From assembly GCA_009746045.1 (NCBI GenBank), contig RPFO01000041.1, positions 6,015,323 to 6,075,322 of the forward strand: a stretch of 60,000 nt of DNA, written 5' to 3'. Positions 1-10,461 of this stretch are shown piece after piece. The translations under genes were made by a program, and so were the position numbers. The notes beneath the pieces are model-generated. The model did not search any database. It saw only the letters and a program-made list of their open reading frames with translations, and was not told the DNA's origin. Position 1 is the stretch's first letter; each line of letters opens with the position of its first letter. The stretch is from Mesostigma viride (lineage: Eukaryota; Streptophyta; Mesostigmatophyceae; Mesostigmatales; Mesostigmataceae).

Positions 1-1
1 G

Positions 2-1387
2 GCCGCCCCGCCAACAACGCCCGCTGCGCACAAGGCTGCCCCGTTACCAGCTCCCGCTGCAAAGAAGGCCGCCCCGGCACCAGCTCCCGCCGCGCACCAG
101 GCCGCCCCGGCACCGGCTCCTGCTGCGAACAAGGCCGCCCCGGCACCCGCTCCCGCCGCGAACAAGGCCGCCCCGGCACCGGCTCCCGCTGCGAACAAGG
201 CCGCCCCGGCACCGGCTCCCGCTGCGAACAAGGCCCGGGGGGGCTGCAAAGACTCGCAAGGGCGCTCCACCTTCCGACCAGGGCCTCTCCCACTACTTGC
301 AGCAGATGACCCCACATGCAACGGTGCTCCCTTGTCCAACGAGCTTCGCGGACACGGTGGCCACGGGCTCAGTAATCGCACAAAAGTGGTTTCTGAAGGC
401 CACTCGGGAAAAAGGCGCTGAATTTGTGTGGTCGCTCGGGTATGTGTCTGAATACAAACCCAGTTTGCCATCGTGGACGTTCACGTTCGTGGACCCTGAC
501 GGGGAGCCCGACACCCACTACCATTTCGACCTGGAAATGCTCCACTATGGAGAGGCCGACTCCCGTGAGCTGTCATGGGTCTTGTTGGGCGACGTACAAC
601 CGGCGGACCTTCGCGCAAGGGTACAGAATGAGTACAGCTATCAGCGGCTCTCGGACCCTGAGTCTGAGTCGGAGTCTGAGTTGGAGCCGGAGTCGGAGTC
701 GGTGCCAAAGGGGAAGCGGAGGGCACCAGCGCGCAAAGGGAAGGCACCTGCGCCCAAGCGGTCATCAAAGCCCTCGGATGTCCTTGCGCCCACGCCTGCT
801 CCTGCGCTCGCGGCAGCGCCCCTCCCTGCGCTCGCACCTGTGCCTATGCCTGCGCCCGCGCTCGCGCCAGCGCCCCTGCCCTTACAGGCTTCCGCGACCT
901 CAGCAAACACAGAGCTGTTGGACCTCCAACGGCAGCTTGCAGAGCAGGGTGAGCTGCTCAGGGCATTGCTAGCTGCGCAGCCGCGGCGGCTGTCACTGTC
1001 AACATCATCCCATCCGGGAAGCTCCATGAAGGCCCCAGCTGTAAGTATAGCTTTCGGGCTTTCGCATCTGCATGATGAGTGTTTACTGGATGTTTGTTTG
1101 CTACCAAGGGTCCCAGTAGAAAACTGCCTTTGATGTTGAAAAACATTGCCTACCCATACAACATTTGACAGTGCAACATTTCTTTATTTTCTTGCAGTGG
1201 ACTGACTAAAGGCTGTCATGCATTATATGTGTTGCATTGTCAACCCCCTGTCACGCAATTACAGGATCTCGGAAAAGGCAATGAGCTTCCCATCAATGAC
1301 AACGTGGTTTCCATCGACCTGCCGGAGGTGACCTCATCAACCGATCAGCTTGTGAACACACAAGGCCCTATCCAGGAAGCTGCATGA
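2..1387 (+). CDS. Host gene, 3' part: Ala/Pro/Lys repeat protein with introns
   Basis: The gene enters from outside the window. It opens with an 11-residue Ala/Pro/Lys/Asn repeat encoded by a 33-bp DNA repeat up to about 235. A unique region follows (about 300-640), then a Ser-Glu tract (about 655-705), a basic Pro/Ala tract and a short leucine-rich helix near 915-975. Exon 1 ends in phase 0 at 1040 before GTAAGT. The next exon starts at 1265 and is open to TGA at 1385-1387. The repeat part and the following part lie in different frames; the switch falls at or near a run of seven G at 237-243, so an indel there is likely. I recognise no family. The introns mark it as host rather than viral. 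A structural or DNA-binding role would be a guess from composition only. Confidence 0.5.
1041..1264 (+). other. Spliceosomal intron 1
   Basis: It starts GTAAGTAT and ends ATTACAG. Splicing keeps the reading frame open into the next exon. Its sequence is clearly related to the intron at 1399-1577, so an exon-intron unit was probably duplicated. Confidence 0.6.
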
Positions 1388-1398
1388 ACATGCCATCT

Positions 1399-1577
1399 GT
1401 AAGTATACAGCTGCTGGGCTTTTGCATCTGCATGGTTGTTAAGTGCATGTTTGATTGCTACAAATGCTCCATGTAGAAGACTGCCATTGATGTTGCATGC
1501 TGTCTTACAATGGACTGACTGTCGGCCATCATGCATTATATGTGTTGCATTGTCAATCCCCTGTCACGTGATTGCAG
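1399..1577 (+). other. Spliceosomal intron 2, paralogous to intron 1
   Basis: It starts GTAAGTAT and ends ATTGCAG. It shares several blocks with intron 1, including one around GCATTATATGTGTTGCATTG. It lies just after the TGA at 1385, so it is either a 3' UTR intron or part of an alternative reading that I cannot settle. The sequence from 1578 is open for about 35 codons. Confidence 0.45.
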
Positions 1578-1903
1578 GACCAACCCGTTAGCCCTGCAGC
1601 AGCACTGGCGGAGCAGGGACCTTTGTGTCCCCAAGAAACTGTGGAAGCCCCCCTGTGCTGCCCCGGCAAAGAGCACTCAAGCTAGTTATCTACATGGGGG
1701 CAATCGATTTTGGGATGGCTTAGACATTACAGCATTTGAAATGACATCTGTGCACTGAATTTTAGTCCCTTCAGTAATCTGTGGCACGTTGTGGCCACCA
1801 GCTTGTGTCATAGCCGACGTCTTGAGCCAACCTCACCTTTGAAGCATAAGCTATGCGTCATATTTCAATTAATTAATGAATCATGGTCCTGTGAAAATTA
1901 ATA

Positions 1904-2060
1904 ACTTATCACCCTTGGGTGCTCCTGATTTTTCTGATAACTTATCACCCCTGAGTGCTCCTGATTTTCCTGATAATTTATCACCCCTGAGTGCTCCTGA
2001 TTTTTTCTGATAATTTATCACCCCTGAGTGCTCCTGATTTTTTCTGATAATTTATCACCC
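1904..2060. repeat. Tandem repeat, about 43-bp unit
   Basis: About four imperfect copies of a unit built from TTATCACCCCTGAGTGCTCC and a T-rich stretch ending in CTGATAA. The stretch 1760-1903 just before it shows no gene. Nothing suggests coding capacity. Confidence 0.75.
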
Positions 2061-2096
2061 CTTTTTTATCAGAAAAATGTCAAAACTGTGCCTTTT

Positions 2097-2240
2097 TTTA
2101 TCAGTTTTTATCAGTTTTATCAGGGAAAAAAAGCCATTATCAGGCCATTATCAGGCGTTTATCAGGACTTTATCAGGTGTTTATCAGTGTTTATCAGCGT
2201 TTATCAGCGTTTATCAGCGTTTATCAGCGTTTATCAGGTG
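2097..2240. repeat. TTTATCAG microsatellite-like array
   Basis: A run of short TTATCAG units with spacers, ending in several GTTTATCAGC copies. Short ORFs across it are artefacts. It lies just left of the viral junction at about 2290 and may mark the breakpoint between host and viral DNA. Confidence 0.8.
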
Positions 2241-2290
2241 CAAAAAAAGGGAAAACTGACAATGTCAGGGCCCAAGTTACTAGTGGGTCG

Positions 2291-2904
2291 ATCATGCGAT
2301 TGTCCGCCTTGTAGTAGAAGATCAGCTCCTTCACAGGGTGGCTAAAGGACAACCCGATGGTCTCGAGCCCAGACCCCTCGCTGACGTAGTGGGAGTAGTG
2401 CTGCGTTTCCGTGATCAGGTAGTGATGCCTCTCCTCCGCGAACTGCTTCCGCTCGAAGTCGTCCAGGTACACGAATCGGCACACCAGACGGAACTTGGTG
2501 ATGTCGGGCATGGCCGCCATCATCGCGTCACGGTACCCTGGTCCGCCGACGGTGGGGTGGTCCCACGGGAGCACGCCGCCTGCGAGGCTTGTGCCGGGGT
2601 AGTTGGGGCCGCCCACGACCTGGGTGAAGATAGACTCCTTCGTGTTCAGCGTGACGACGATCTTCGCGTCGTGGTACTGGAGCGCGATCATCGGGAAGGC
2701 CATGCCGTCCTCCAGGCAGAACGAGAACTGGAGAGGGACGTAGATGTGGCTCTTGGTCATCCCGGTCTGTCCGCCGTTGTCCACGAGGATGGTACCGCCG
2801 TGGCGGGTGGGCGTGTTCTCGACGTACGAAGTGGACGGGTCCCGGCTAAGCTGGTCGTACACGTGCATGAACTCCCCGGTCATCTCCTCGATGGTCGTTC
2901 CGCC
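2291..2904 (-). pseudogene. Giant-virus major capsid protein A, middle part
   Basis: This is the middle third of a double-jelly-roll MCP. It contains the TGEFMHVYDQLSR block, the SHIYVPLQFSFCLEDGMAFP block, LDDFERKQFAEE and the HPVKELIFYYK block that begins the last part of these proteins. The upstream part lies at 28228-28575; the two were one reading frame before a 25-kb retrotransposon (2905-28222) inserted at CCGCC. The last 150 or so residues are absent. The viral sequence stops near 2290 and unrelated host-like sequence follows, so the gene was truncated at the edge of the viral block. The protein would have been the main shell protein of an icosahedral giant virus. It cannot be functional now. 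Confidence 0.9.
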
Positions 2905-3475
2905 TGTTACGCCACAAGCCTCGGCCGCCACCTCTACCTCTACCTGTCCTGATACTACCTAGACTAGTGAGGCCGCTTCTATTTTCACCCCTAGCGAAAG
3001 ACGACCGAGACGAACCAGATCTCAATGCATTTACATATGTACTACTGTAATATGCCATAGGCCATTTAATCAAACCCGTTTACTCCAGGAAAAGAGGAAG
3101 GAAACACAACTACACTGCCGTGACCCAAGCTAATATGTGTTAATTCATTTAACACACGCCGAGTGACCACACAAGGAGTGGAACGTGCATAAATGGTCAC
3201 CAACGGTCCAACTGACTCGGGCCGACCTGGCCCTCGCCTGCAGAAACACAGAAACACAAGCAGGTGCACAGATGCACGCCGGTCCACTACATTCTACCGA
3301 AGGATAAGGACCACTAATAAGTACGCGGCGCGGCGCCCAAAGGCACCCAATATACCACGGTACTGTTACGAGGACAATCAGGTCCCAACTAGAACTACAC
3401 GTAAACCTAGGATCAACGGAGGCCAAAGACCTAATTTACGTCCGTAACTACAACGAATTGTTACGCGACGTAACA
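2905..3475 (-). repeat. E1 3' LTR
   Basis: 571 bp, TG...CA ends, nearly identical to 27647-28222. It lacks a 4-bp stretch and a single base that the other copy has. Confidence 0.93.
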
Positions 3476-3849
3476 CCTCCCCCCCCACAAAAGGTAGGGA
3501 GCCCTCTCCCTACGCAGAGAGGAGGGAACCAAAGGGGTAGGAAAAACCTAATGCACCCAGCACATACCAACACAATCAATCGACCATCCCAGATACAAAG
3601 CACCAATAGTTCACACGGTCTCCACCACCACGCCGGGTGGTGTAGGGTTAGCCAGCACCAAGCCTGGTGGGAGGTTCCCCTAACTGCCTGGAACGGAGTC
3701 CTGGCCGGGGGGGACGGCACTGGGCAGGACACACAGAGTAAACACATCAGCACTAAGGACCAAGAACAGCCAACCAACTGGCCAGAATATGAGGGCGACT
3801 CTACATACCGGAGGGACAACACCCTTAGGTCGGGCCTAAAGCCCTCTAT
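3476..3849 (-). other. E1 polypurine tract and 3' untranslated region
   Basis: The minus strand reads a G-run ending in GGGGAGG directly before the LTR, the expected plus-strand primer site. The remaining 360 bases up to the stop codon of the accessory ORF show no credible gene. Confidence 0.7.
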
Positions 3850-5698
3850 CTAGTGGCCATCCGTCTGATAGGTGCCACGAGAGGCCAGCAGGACCTCCAG
3901 GTAGGCCTGGTAGTGGGCCACATCCTCCACATTGTCATGCCTATCTACGGTGAGGAAAACATCGGCCCACACGCCGTCAGGAAAGAGACCCAGAAAGGCC
4001 CAGTAATACCTATGCTGCGTAAGAACGACCTGGCCACGGGCCCAGTCCAGGAAGCCACAGGCAAAGAGGCGAAGGAAAGGTTCTACCGCGATCAAACAGA
4101 GGGCCCGCAGGAGGAGGCAATGATACCGGATCCGAGGGCGCAAACCCGTCGGGAAAAACAGGTCCACCAGGGGCTCCACGTTGGACGGCCACAACCGGAT
4201 GTGCCGAACCTCTCGGGAGCGCCACCGACGCGTACACTGGCGCGACCCGAATGTCTCTAGGTAGTCGCTGGCCCGAGGAGGAGGGTGGCCGCGAGAGTCT
4301 AGACCCTGGCCCGGGAGGGGCGCCGGACGCCGGGCATCCCACTCGAGGATGGGCTGGAGGACCGTGGTGTACGTAACACCCGGCACCGCAGGAAACTCTA
4401 CCGTAAGGGCATCCGAAGCCATAATGCCCAGAGGCGGAGGGTAAGCCCACTGGAACCCACCGTAGGTGTCCAAGTCGTTGTGGCGCCTAGCCCAGCGATA
4501 CAGAACGCGCCGAACAAGGATCTCACCCTGGAACACAGGATCAGCTAAAATAACCATGTCGAAAGGAGGCCGATCAGTCTCAATGGGTAGGTTACGATCA
4601 CGAGGCGCCCGGCACACCTGGGAAAACCCGTAGGACATGGGCGAGATGGCAAGCTCGGCGGAGGCACGCGGTAGGTCACACTGGCGGCATGCGAGTGCGG
4701 ACATACCACATCCAGGCACGGGCGTGTCGCGCGACTCCGGAGTCGCATGCACCACAGAAGGAGCCCTGTCCCGATCACCCTGGGACAACTCCCGGAGGGA
4801 GTCGGTAGCGCGGGTAGCGCGAGGATCCTGGCCGGTGGACCGAACAACCGCAGCCAAAGACCGCGAGGCCGAAGGGGCAGGGGCCGAAGGGGCAGGGACC
4901 GAAACAGGGGCAGGAGCCGACACCGTCGCAGGTGACACTGGTACAGCAGGCGGTCGCGCCGGACCCGAAGCCAGAGGGGGCCGTGACGGACCCGCCACCG
5001 AAGCTGGCGCGCCGGTCTCGGTTGCCGGTGCACCCTCAGGCCACATGTTAAAAATGGGGCCCGTAGGGACAGGCAGTCCTGCATAAGATTGACTACCATC
5101 CAGGCTCCAGTCAGGAACCGGAATCCTCTGCGGAGGACCACCCTCCCAAAGTCTGGGAAGCCCGCTAGTATCGCCAAAGAAGCCCCGCGACGGCTGCGAC
5201 GGAGCTGGTGGAGGCTCGGAGGCAGCGACGGCGGGCGCGATCACAGGGGCAGGAGGCTCGCGCGTAGGCGCAGGTACAGCGGTCACGGGCGCAGAGGCAG
5301 CAGGAGTCGCAGCAGCCGCCGGAACCACAGCGACCGCGGACGCAAGCGGGGGCGCGGGCGAAGCCGTAGTCGCCGGGGCGACAGAAGGGGTAGGGGGCGC
5401 GGATCCAGCTGGAGTGGCCGGGGCCTGCGCCTGTGCCGCCAGGAAGGCCCCGAATGCCGTGGTCAGGGACTGGATCTGAGCCTGCATAGCCGAGACCGTC
5501 GCCGAAAGAGGATCAGGCAAACCCGAAGGGGTAGGCTCCACTGCAACATCCCGGGTCGACCGAGGGGACGACGGGACCGGAGAGGGAGGAACAGACGCCG
5601 AGGAGGCGGACGCAGCGCTCGAGGCAGAATAATCTGGAGTATAATGTACCTCGGCCGGGGCGCCCGAAGGGGCAGGACCACCAACCGCTAGTCCGCCG
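3850..5698 (-). CDS. E1 accessory ORF downstream of pol, C-terminal part
   Basis: Unrecognised protein encoded after pol, the position where env-like genes sit in some Ty3 elements. The first 250 residues are Ala/Pro/Ser-rich and probably disordered. The C-terminal half is a globular region rich in Trp, Arg and Tyr, with a CxxC pair before it. No signal peptide or clear membrane anchor is visible, so an envelope role is not supported. The frame is open upstream of the first likely start to about 5698 and overlaps the end of the ORF at 5688-6164 in another frame. Both have the same Pro/Ser-rich composition at the overlap. The two were therefore probably one protein, as in E3 where the equivalent ORF is single (20029-22236). 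Confidence 0.5.
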
Positions 5699-6164
5699 CC
5701 TGATCAGCTATCTCCATGAATTCTACGGCCCGTAAAAGGTCGCAGGGGTTCTCATCTACCTCAGCATCACCCTCAGCCGGAAGCCAAGGGAACACCTCCC
5801 GTAGGCAGGTACGGCCCACAGGGGTAGAGAGGTAGGAGAACACACGGCAGCACCGGAGAACCGCATCTATCTGCCCCAAGGCGGGACAGCGGGAACCACA
5901 CCCCAACAAACAGTGTCCGGCATCATCGAACCCGTGCAGGACAAGCTGGTGCGGCTCATCAGGGGAAGGACCATACCACGTGACCCCGAAGAGGGCCGCC
6001 CTGACTAAGCCCGCATGTTGGGCCTGAAGGGCCGGCTGCACCACGCCACCCGGGTAACTTGATCGCGACACCCAGCGGCCCGGAAGGGCCTCGAAATACA
6101 GCTCAGGGTCCGGTGGGGGCGGGGACGGCAGCGAGCTCTCAGCCGGAGGGGTAGGCTCTGACAT
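5688..6164 (-). CDS. E1 accessory ORF downstream of pol, N-terminal part
   Basis: Starts at MSEPTPPAE (ATG at 6164) just after the pol stop at 6241. It contains a Cys/His-containing block (GHCLLGCGSRC) followed by a helical stretch. A similar arrangement occurs in the E3 ORF around CACDRC, suggesting distant homology. It ends at 5688, overlapping the downstream ORF in another frame, so a frameshift probably separates two halves of one protein. Function unknown. It occupies the same place in both Ty3 elements of this window. Confidence 0.45.
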   Translation of the reverse strand: MSEPTPPAESSLPSPPPPDPELYFEALPGRWVSRSSYPGGVVQPALQAQHAGLVRAALFGVTWYGPSPDEPHQLVLHGFDDAGHCLLGCGSRCPALGQIDAVLRCCRVFSYLSTPVGRTCLREVFPWLPAEGDAEVDENPCDLLRAVEFMEIADQAAD

Positions 6165-6240
6165 GACGGCTGCGGAGGGGAGGGGACAACCAACCATCCG
6201 TCGACAGCAGACATAACATAAGAGAGGAGAAGGTCTACAA

Positions 6241-7640
6241 CTAGAGCTTATGCAGGGTTTTATACTCCTGCAGCAGGCGACTACACCCATCTAGCTCACT
6301 CTCAGTATACCAGACCTTATCTACTTCACTACGAGCATACATCCACTTCACCTTATACTGGCGCTGGGTACCGCGGCCTTTTTGATATCTCTATGGGCCA
6401 CGATACCCTCTACCTCATCCTCTACCTCACCAGTATCCGGGTTATGCTCTAAAGGGGCAGGGGCTAATTCTCTACCAGCGAACGTGCTCTGATGATAGAG
6501 CTTCAGCTGGCTTCTATGAAAGGTGCGAGAGTGGGTCTGCCAAGAGGTAGGAATATCTATCTCATACAGAAAATTACCTACTCTAGACAACACACGGAAG
6601 GGTCCTAAGAAGGCGGGCCTAAGTTTCACCTTCAGTTCAGCTTCGAACTTATGAGCGAAGCGGCCAACACGGGGGCCTTCTACTAAGACTAAATCTCCTA
6701 TTTCTATCTCAGGTGCTCTTCTATCTAATGAGGCACGCAACCTAGCAAGGTATTTGGCCTGCGCCCTATGGTACCCTGCAATAGCGTTGTCGTGTGCATG
6801 CTTCATCTTATCTAATAACGCCTGCACACCTTCTACAGTATCCCGGGACACATCATCCTTGTCCCTTAAAGGACTAGCTAAGAGAGAGGTAGGGGTAAGA
6901 GGTTGTCTACCAGTATCTAGGAAGAAGGGCGTATAACCATGCGCAGCCTGAGGGCAGTTGTTAAGGGAAAACTCTACCAAACATAGATAATCCTCCCAAT
7001 CACTCCCAGAGCCATTCACATAGTGACGCAGAGCTTCTTCCACTACCCTATTCAAACGTTCTACTAAATGAGACGAGGAGGAGTGGTAGGCAGTACCGAA
7101 GGTGACCTTGGTACCGATAGCAGCAAAGAACTGCTGCCAAAAATCAGAAGTAAATAACTTATCCTTATCACTAATAAACTGCCTACTCAACCATGATATC
7201 TATATACGTTATTAAGGTATAGGCGTGCACAATCGCGTGCGGTGAGTTCTAAGGGACACGGCACGAGATGACACATACGAGTAAAACGATCTACAAAAAC
7301 AAGGATCTGGGCGTTACCTCTATCATTCTTCCTAAAAGGTCCTACAAAATCCATCATAATGGAGTCCCACGGCATGATGGGATCAGGTAAGGTCCTAGGC
7401 TCTGCTATCTGTCCTACATTGTTGGGTTTCATCTCCTGGCAAGATTGACAGGTTCTAACATACTCATCTACATCCTTTAGAAGGGAAGGCCAGTAGTAAG
7501 AGCGGGCTACTAGGTCCCGTACCCGTTTACCACCCTGATGAGCAGCTAAGTCATGCAACTCAAAGAGCAAGGAGGAGCGACAGATAGGAGGGACATACAG
7601 GCGCCATTGAGGGGGAGAATCTGCTATCTGCACATACAAA
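6241..7640 (-). pseudogene. E1 integrase and chromodomain
   Basis: The zinc-binding module (ELHDLAAHQGG to CQSCQ), the DDE core (WDSIMMDFVGPF, SDKDKLFTSDFW, SSSHLVERLN) and the C-terminal domain are all recognisable and closely match E3. The frame shifts after YRYHG near 7190 and again near 6395 within the chromodomain, whose remaining codons run in another frame to TAG at 6241. Both shifts look like loss of one base. The protein would integrate the cDNA, with the chromodomain guiding it to modified chromatin. As read, it is broken. Confidence 0.85.
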
Positions 7641-7701
7641 AATCCACCTACAAATTTACAAGGGTGCTTGCCTAATTGCTGGGGATGGGCAGAAATGGCA
7701 G

Positions 7702-8640
7702 CTAATGCTCCGGCTCAGTGGCCGTAAATCTACTAATAAGGCGTTCAAGATCAGATGTCGGCATCGCAACAGAGGTATCCAGAACAGGTTTAAAGAGGTC
7801 TCCTACCGCCTTGCCAAAGAGAAGGGGAGGTCCTAGAGGGACTATGTTTTCATAAGACTTTCCTGACCTAGTCGCTATATGGCTAAGCGGTATAGAAATT
7901 TTATTTTTCCCCTCCCCCCCCACCGAGGCCACAGGCAGGGCCTCACACGGAGAGAGAGTCCTACGTGAGAAAGGAGATCAGGCATGCGAACAGCTGTATG
8001 AAAGAGGTAGGCATAGGATTCATCATCAGGTAGTTCACCATACGGGGTTACACCCATAGTAGTAGGAACTAGAGTAGTATTGAGAACATCAAGGTCCTCG
8101 AAAAAGGAGTAATCTGCACGACGGAGAGTGCATCTGGTACTATGTTATCTACACCCTTAACATACTGAAGTTTAAAAGGGGAGAACTGTGCTAAAAACTC
8201 CATCCAGCGCGCTTGACGAGGGGTAAGGTTGGGTTGTGAGAGAAGATGGGTAAGAGGGCGGTGATCTGTCTGGATAACTAATCTATAAGGATCAATCTCA
8301 CAGGGTTCATTCAGACAAACATCAAATTGAGCACCTTTAAGAAAGTGCTGCCACGCGTGGCAACAATACACCACAGCTAATAGTTCTTGCTGGTGTACGG
8401 GATAGTTACGCTCCGCAGGAAGCATTGTCCTAGAGATATACTCGATTGGCTGTAAGCCCTGACCCTGATCCTGGAGAAGGACGCCCCCTATAGCTACCTT
8501 GCTAGCATCTGTAGCTACAACAAAGGGTTTAGTAGTATCCGGTAGGATGAGTACAGGAGGGGAGAGGAGTAGGGATTTTAGACACTGAAAAGCCGACTGA
8601 CATTCACTACTCCAAACAAAGGGGATATCCTTCTTTAAAG
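7702..8640 (-). pseudogene. E1 RNase H and connection region
   Basis: The RNase H domain contains ATDASKVAIGGVLLQD, the NYPVHQQELLAVVYCC block and QTDHRPLTHLL. It is followed by the tether to integrase. Single-base shifts near 8643, 8120, 7920 and 7705 break the frame. All the amino-acid blocks agree with the intact E3 pol when the frame is followed, so the region is nearly full length. The role is removal of the RNA template strand. Confidence 0.82.
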
Positions 8641-8705
8641 ATGATTAATAGGGGCTGCTATAGTTGCGAAACGCGGGATAAAACGCCTATAGTAAGAAGC
8701 AATTC

Positions 8706-9612
8706 CTAGAAACTACGTACACCTTTAACGTCGGTAGGGGTAGGCCATTCCTGAATTGACTTAGTCTTATCCGGGTCGGTAGCGACCCCGGCATCTGACA
8801 GAACGTGCCCTAAGAATGGGACACTTCTACCAGAGCGAACTTTAGCACGGCGCGCCCATAAAGAATTTTCAGCCATGATTTCTAATACTTTCTTTAAATC
8901 ACGTAGGTGCGTTTCAAAATCAGGAGAATAAATAAGGATATCATCTAAGTAAGCTTGAGCACAAGAACGGTCATGCTCAGATAAAGAAACAGAGGAGAAG
9001 GAAGGATCCTTTAAATCAGAGGACACTTGAGGAAGGTGGGAATTTCCCATAACAGGTCTAAGCACTTCATTCATTAACATTTGGAAAGAGGCAGGAGAGT
9101 TACAGAGTCCCATAGCCGCTACTCTAAACTGGTAATGCCCAAAAGGGGTAGCAAAGGCGGTTTTGTGGCAATCCTCAGGAGCTATACGTAGTTGCCAAAA
9201 ACCATCCGCACAATCTAGTACTGTGAAACAGGTAGAACCTTTAACCTTATTAAATATATCATCAATACGAGGTAGAGGGTATTTAGACTTCACAGTAATA
9301 TCGTTTAACTTCCTATAATCAGTAACTAGGCGAAACTTGCCATTTGGTTTAGGAACTAACAGGACACCAGCGGAGTAGGGGGAGTTACTAGGCTCTATCA
9401 ATCCTGCTTCTAATAGTGATACTAAAATCTGTTTTAGTTCCTTTAATTCTGTAGGGCCCATTCTATACATCGGAGAGTGCGTAGGAACTGCACCGTCCTT
9501 GATAACTACACGGTGTAAAACAGAACGAGGAGGAGGATAAGAAGGAGTCTTTTCTTCAAATACTTTTGAGGAATCTATCACAGCCATGTATCTTACTATT
9601 TCATTTTCAGTA
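8706..9612 (-). pseudogene. E1 reverse transcriptase
   Basis: Typical Ty3 RT: PMYRMGPTELKELK, LVTDYRKLND, FTVLDCADGFWQLRIA, and the catalytic block AYLDDILIYS. The N-terminal end lies at E2 (9618); the upstream protease part is at 24146-24832 and the two were contiguous before E2 inserted. The frame ends at TAG near 8706, where a single base appears to be missing within SFLGIASYYRRF. It matches the E3 RT closely in order and spacing. Confidence 0.87.
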
Positions 9613-9617
9613 AATCC

Positions 9618-10148
9618 TGTCAGGATATGCCCCAATATGCCTGACAGTCTTTTTATTGAGTGTGCTAGTTTCGGGTATACCGGAACTTATATGACTACTT
9701 TCTTCTACATTTTACTAAATATATTAGTTAGCTAAATATATTAGTTAGCTGACATCCGTACCCTAGTGGTACTGTAACCAGTGGTACTGTAGCCAGTGGT
9801 ACTGTAGCCGTCTGACAAAATTTGCCTGGCTCCGCGCTACGCGCCGACCCTATGTTCACTAAGTGCTGCCCTGGAGGCGCAATGTCCTTGTACTTGCATA
9901 CTAGTGATCTGACGCATCATTTTAGTGTTGATGTAAGCCACCCACTTGTGTGTGGCGGCTGGATGCACTTTAACTTATACCGTAGATTATTTCCAGATCG
10001 ACGGATACTGCGACAGTGTGTTTTTCCACTTAATGTTGCCCCTGCAATTGTCATGGCTACCCGTTTGTACGCCGACTCAAAGTCAATATATAAAATCAGT
10101 AAAGCATTATTCGATCTTTAAGCCTGCCACCTGTCTTACATTTTGACA
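9618..10148 (+). repeat. E2 5' LTR
   Basis: 531 bp, starts TGTCAGGATATG and ends TTTTGACA. Its first 30 bases form a near-perfect inverted repeat. The short ORFs inside are not credible genes. Confidence 0.93.
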
Positions 10149-10161
10149 TGGTATCGGAGGG
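10149..10161 (+). other. E2 primer binding site (initiator tRNA-Met type)
   Basis: TGGTATCGGAGG directly after the LTR. It differs by two bases from the common plant site TGGTATCAGAGC for initiator Met tRNA. Confidence 0.75.
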
Positions 10162-10461
10162 GTGGCCAACTAAATTGCTGCAACTGGTCCCATTTATCGG
10201 GCAAATTGACTCCCTGAATCCGACGTCGGCACTTTATGCCAGTCGTGCATATCCTAGACGGGCTTCCCTGTATCGAAATTCAAGAACTCCAGTATTTAGA
10301 CGATCGTCTCTACCTCGTATTTGCTGTTCTCAATCATCGTCGCATATTAGTCTTAATCTTTACCATTACGGATTGAGCGTCTCCGGCTTTCTCGGCTGTC
10401 TCCAGATTTTCACCTTGCCGAGACTCGGTTGTGACCAGATTTTAACCTTGCCGAGACAATC

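Noticed and set aside
3850-6164. Envelope gene for E1
   Set aside because: Position is right, but no signal peptide, cleavage site or membrane anchor is visible.
9822-10121. ORF inside the E2 LTR, repeated at 23814
   Set aside because: It recurs only because the LTR recurs; no domain and not placed for expression.
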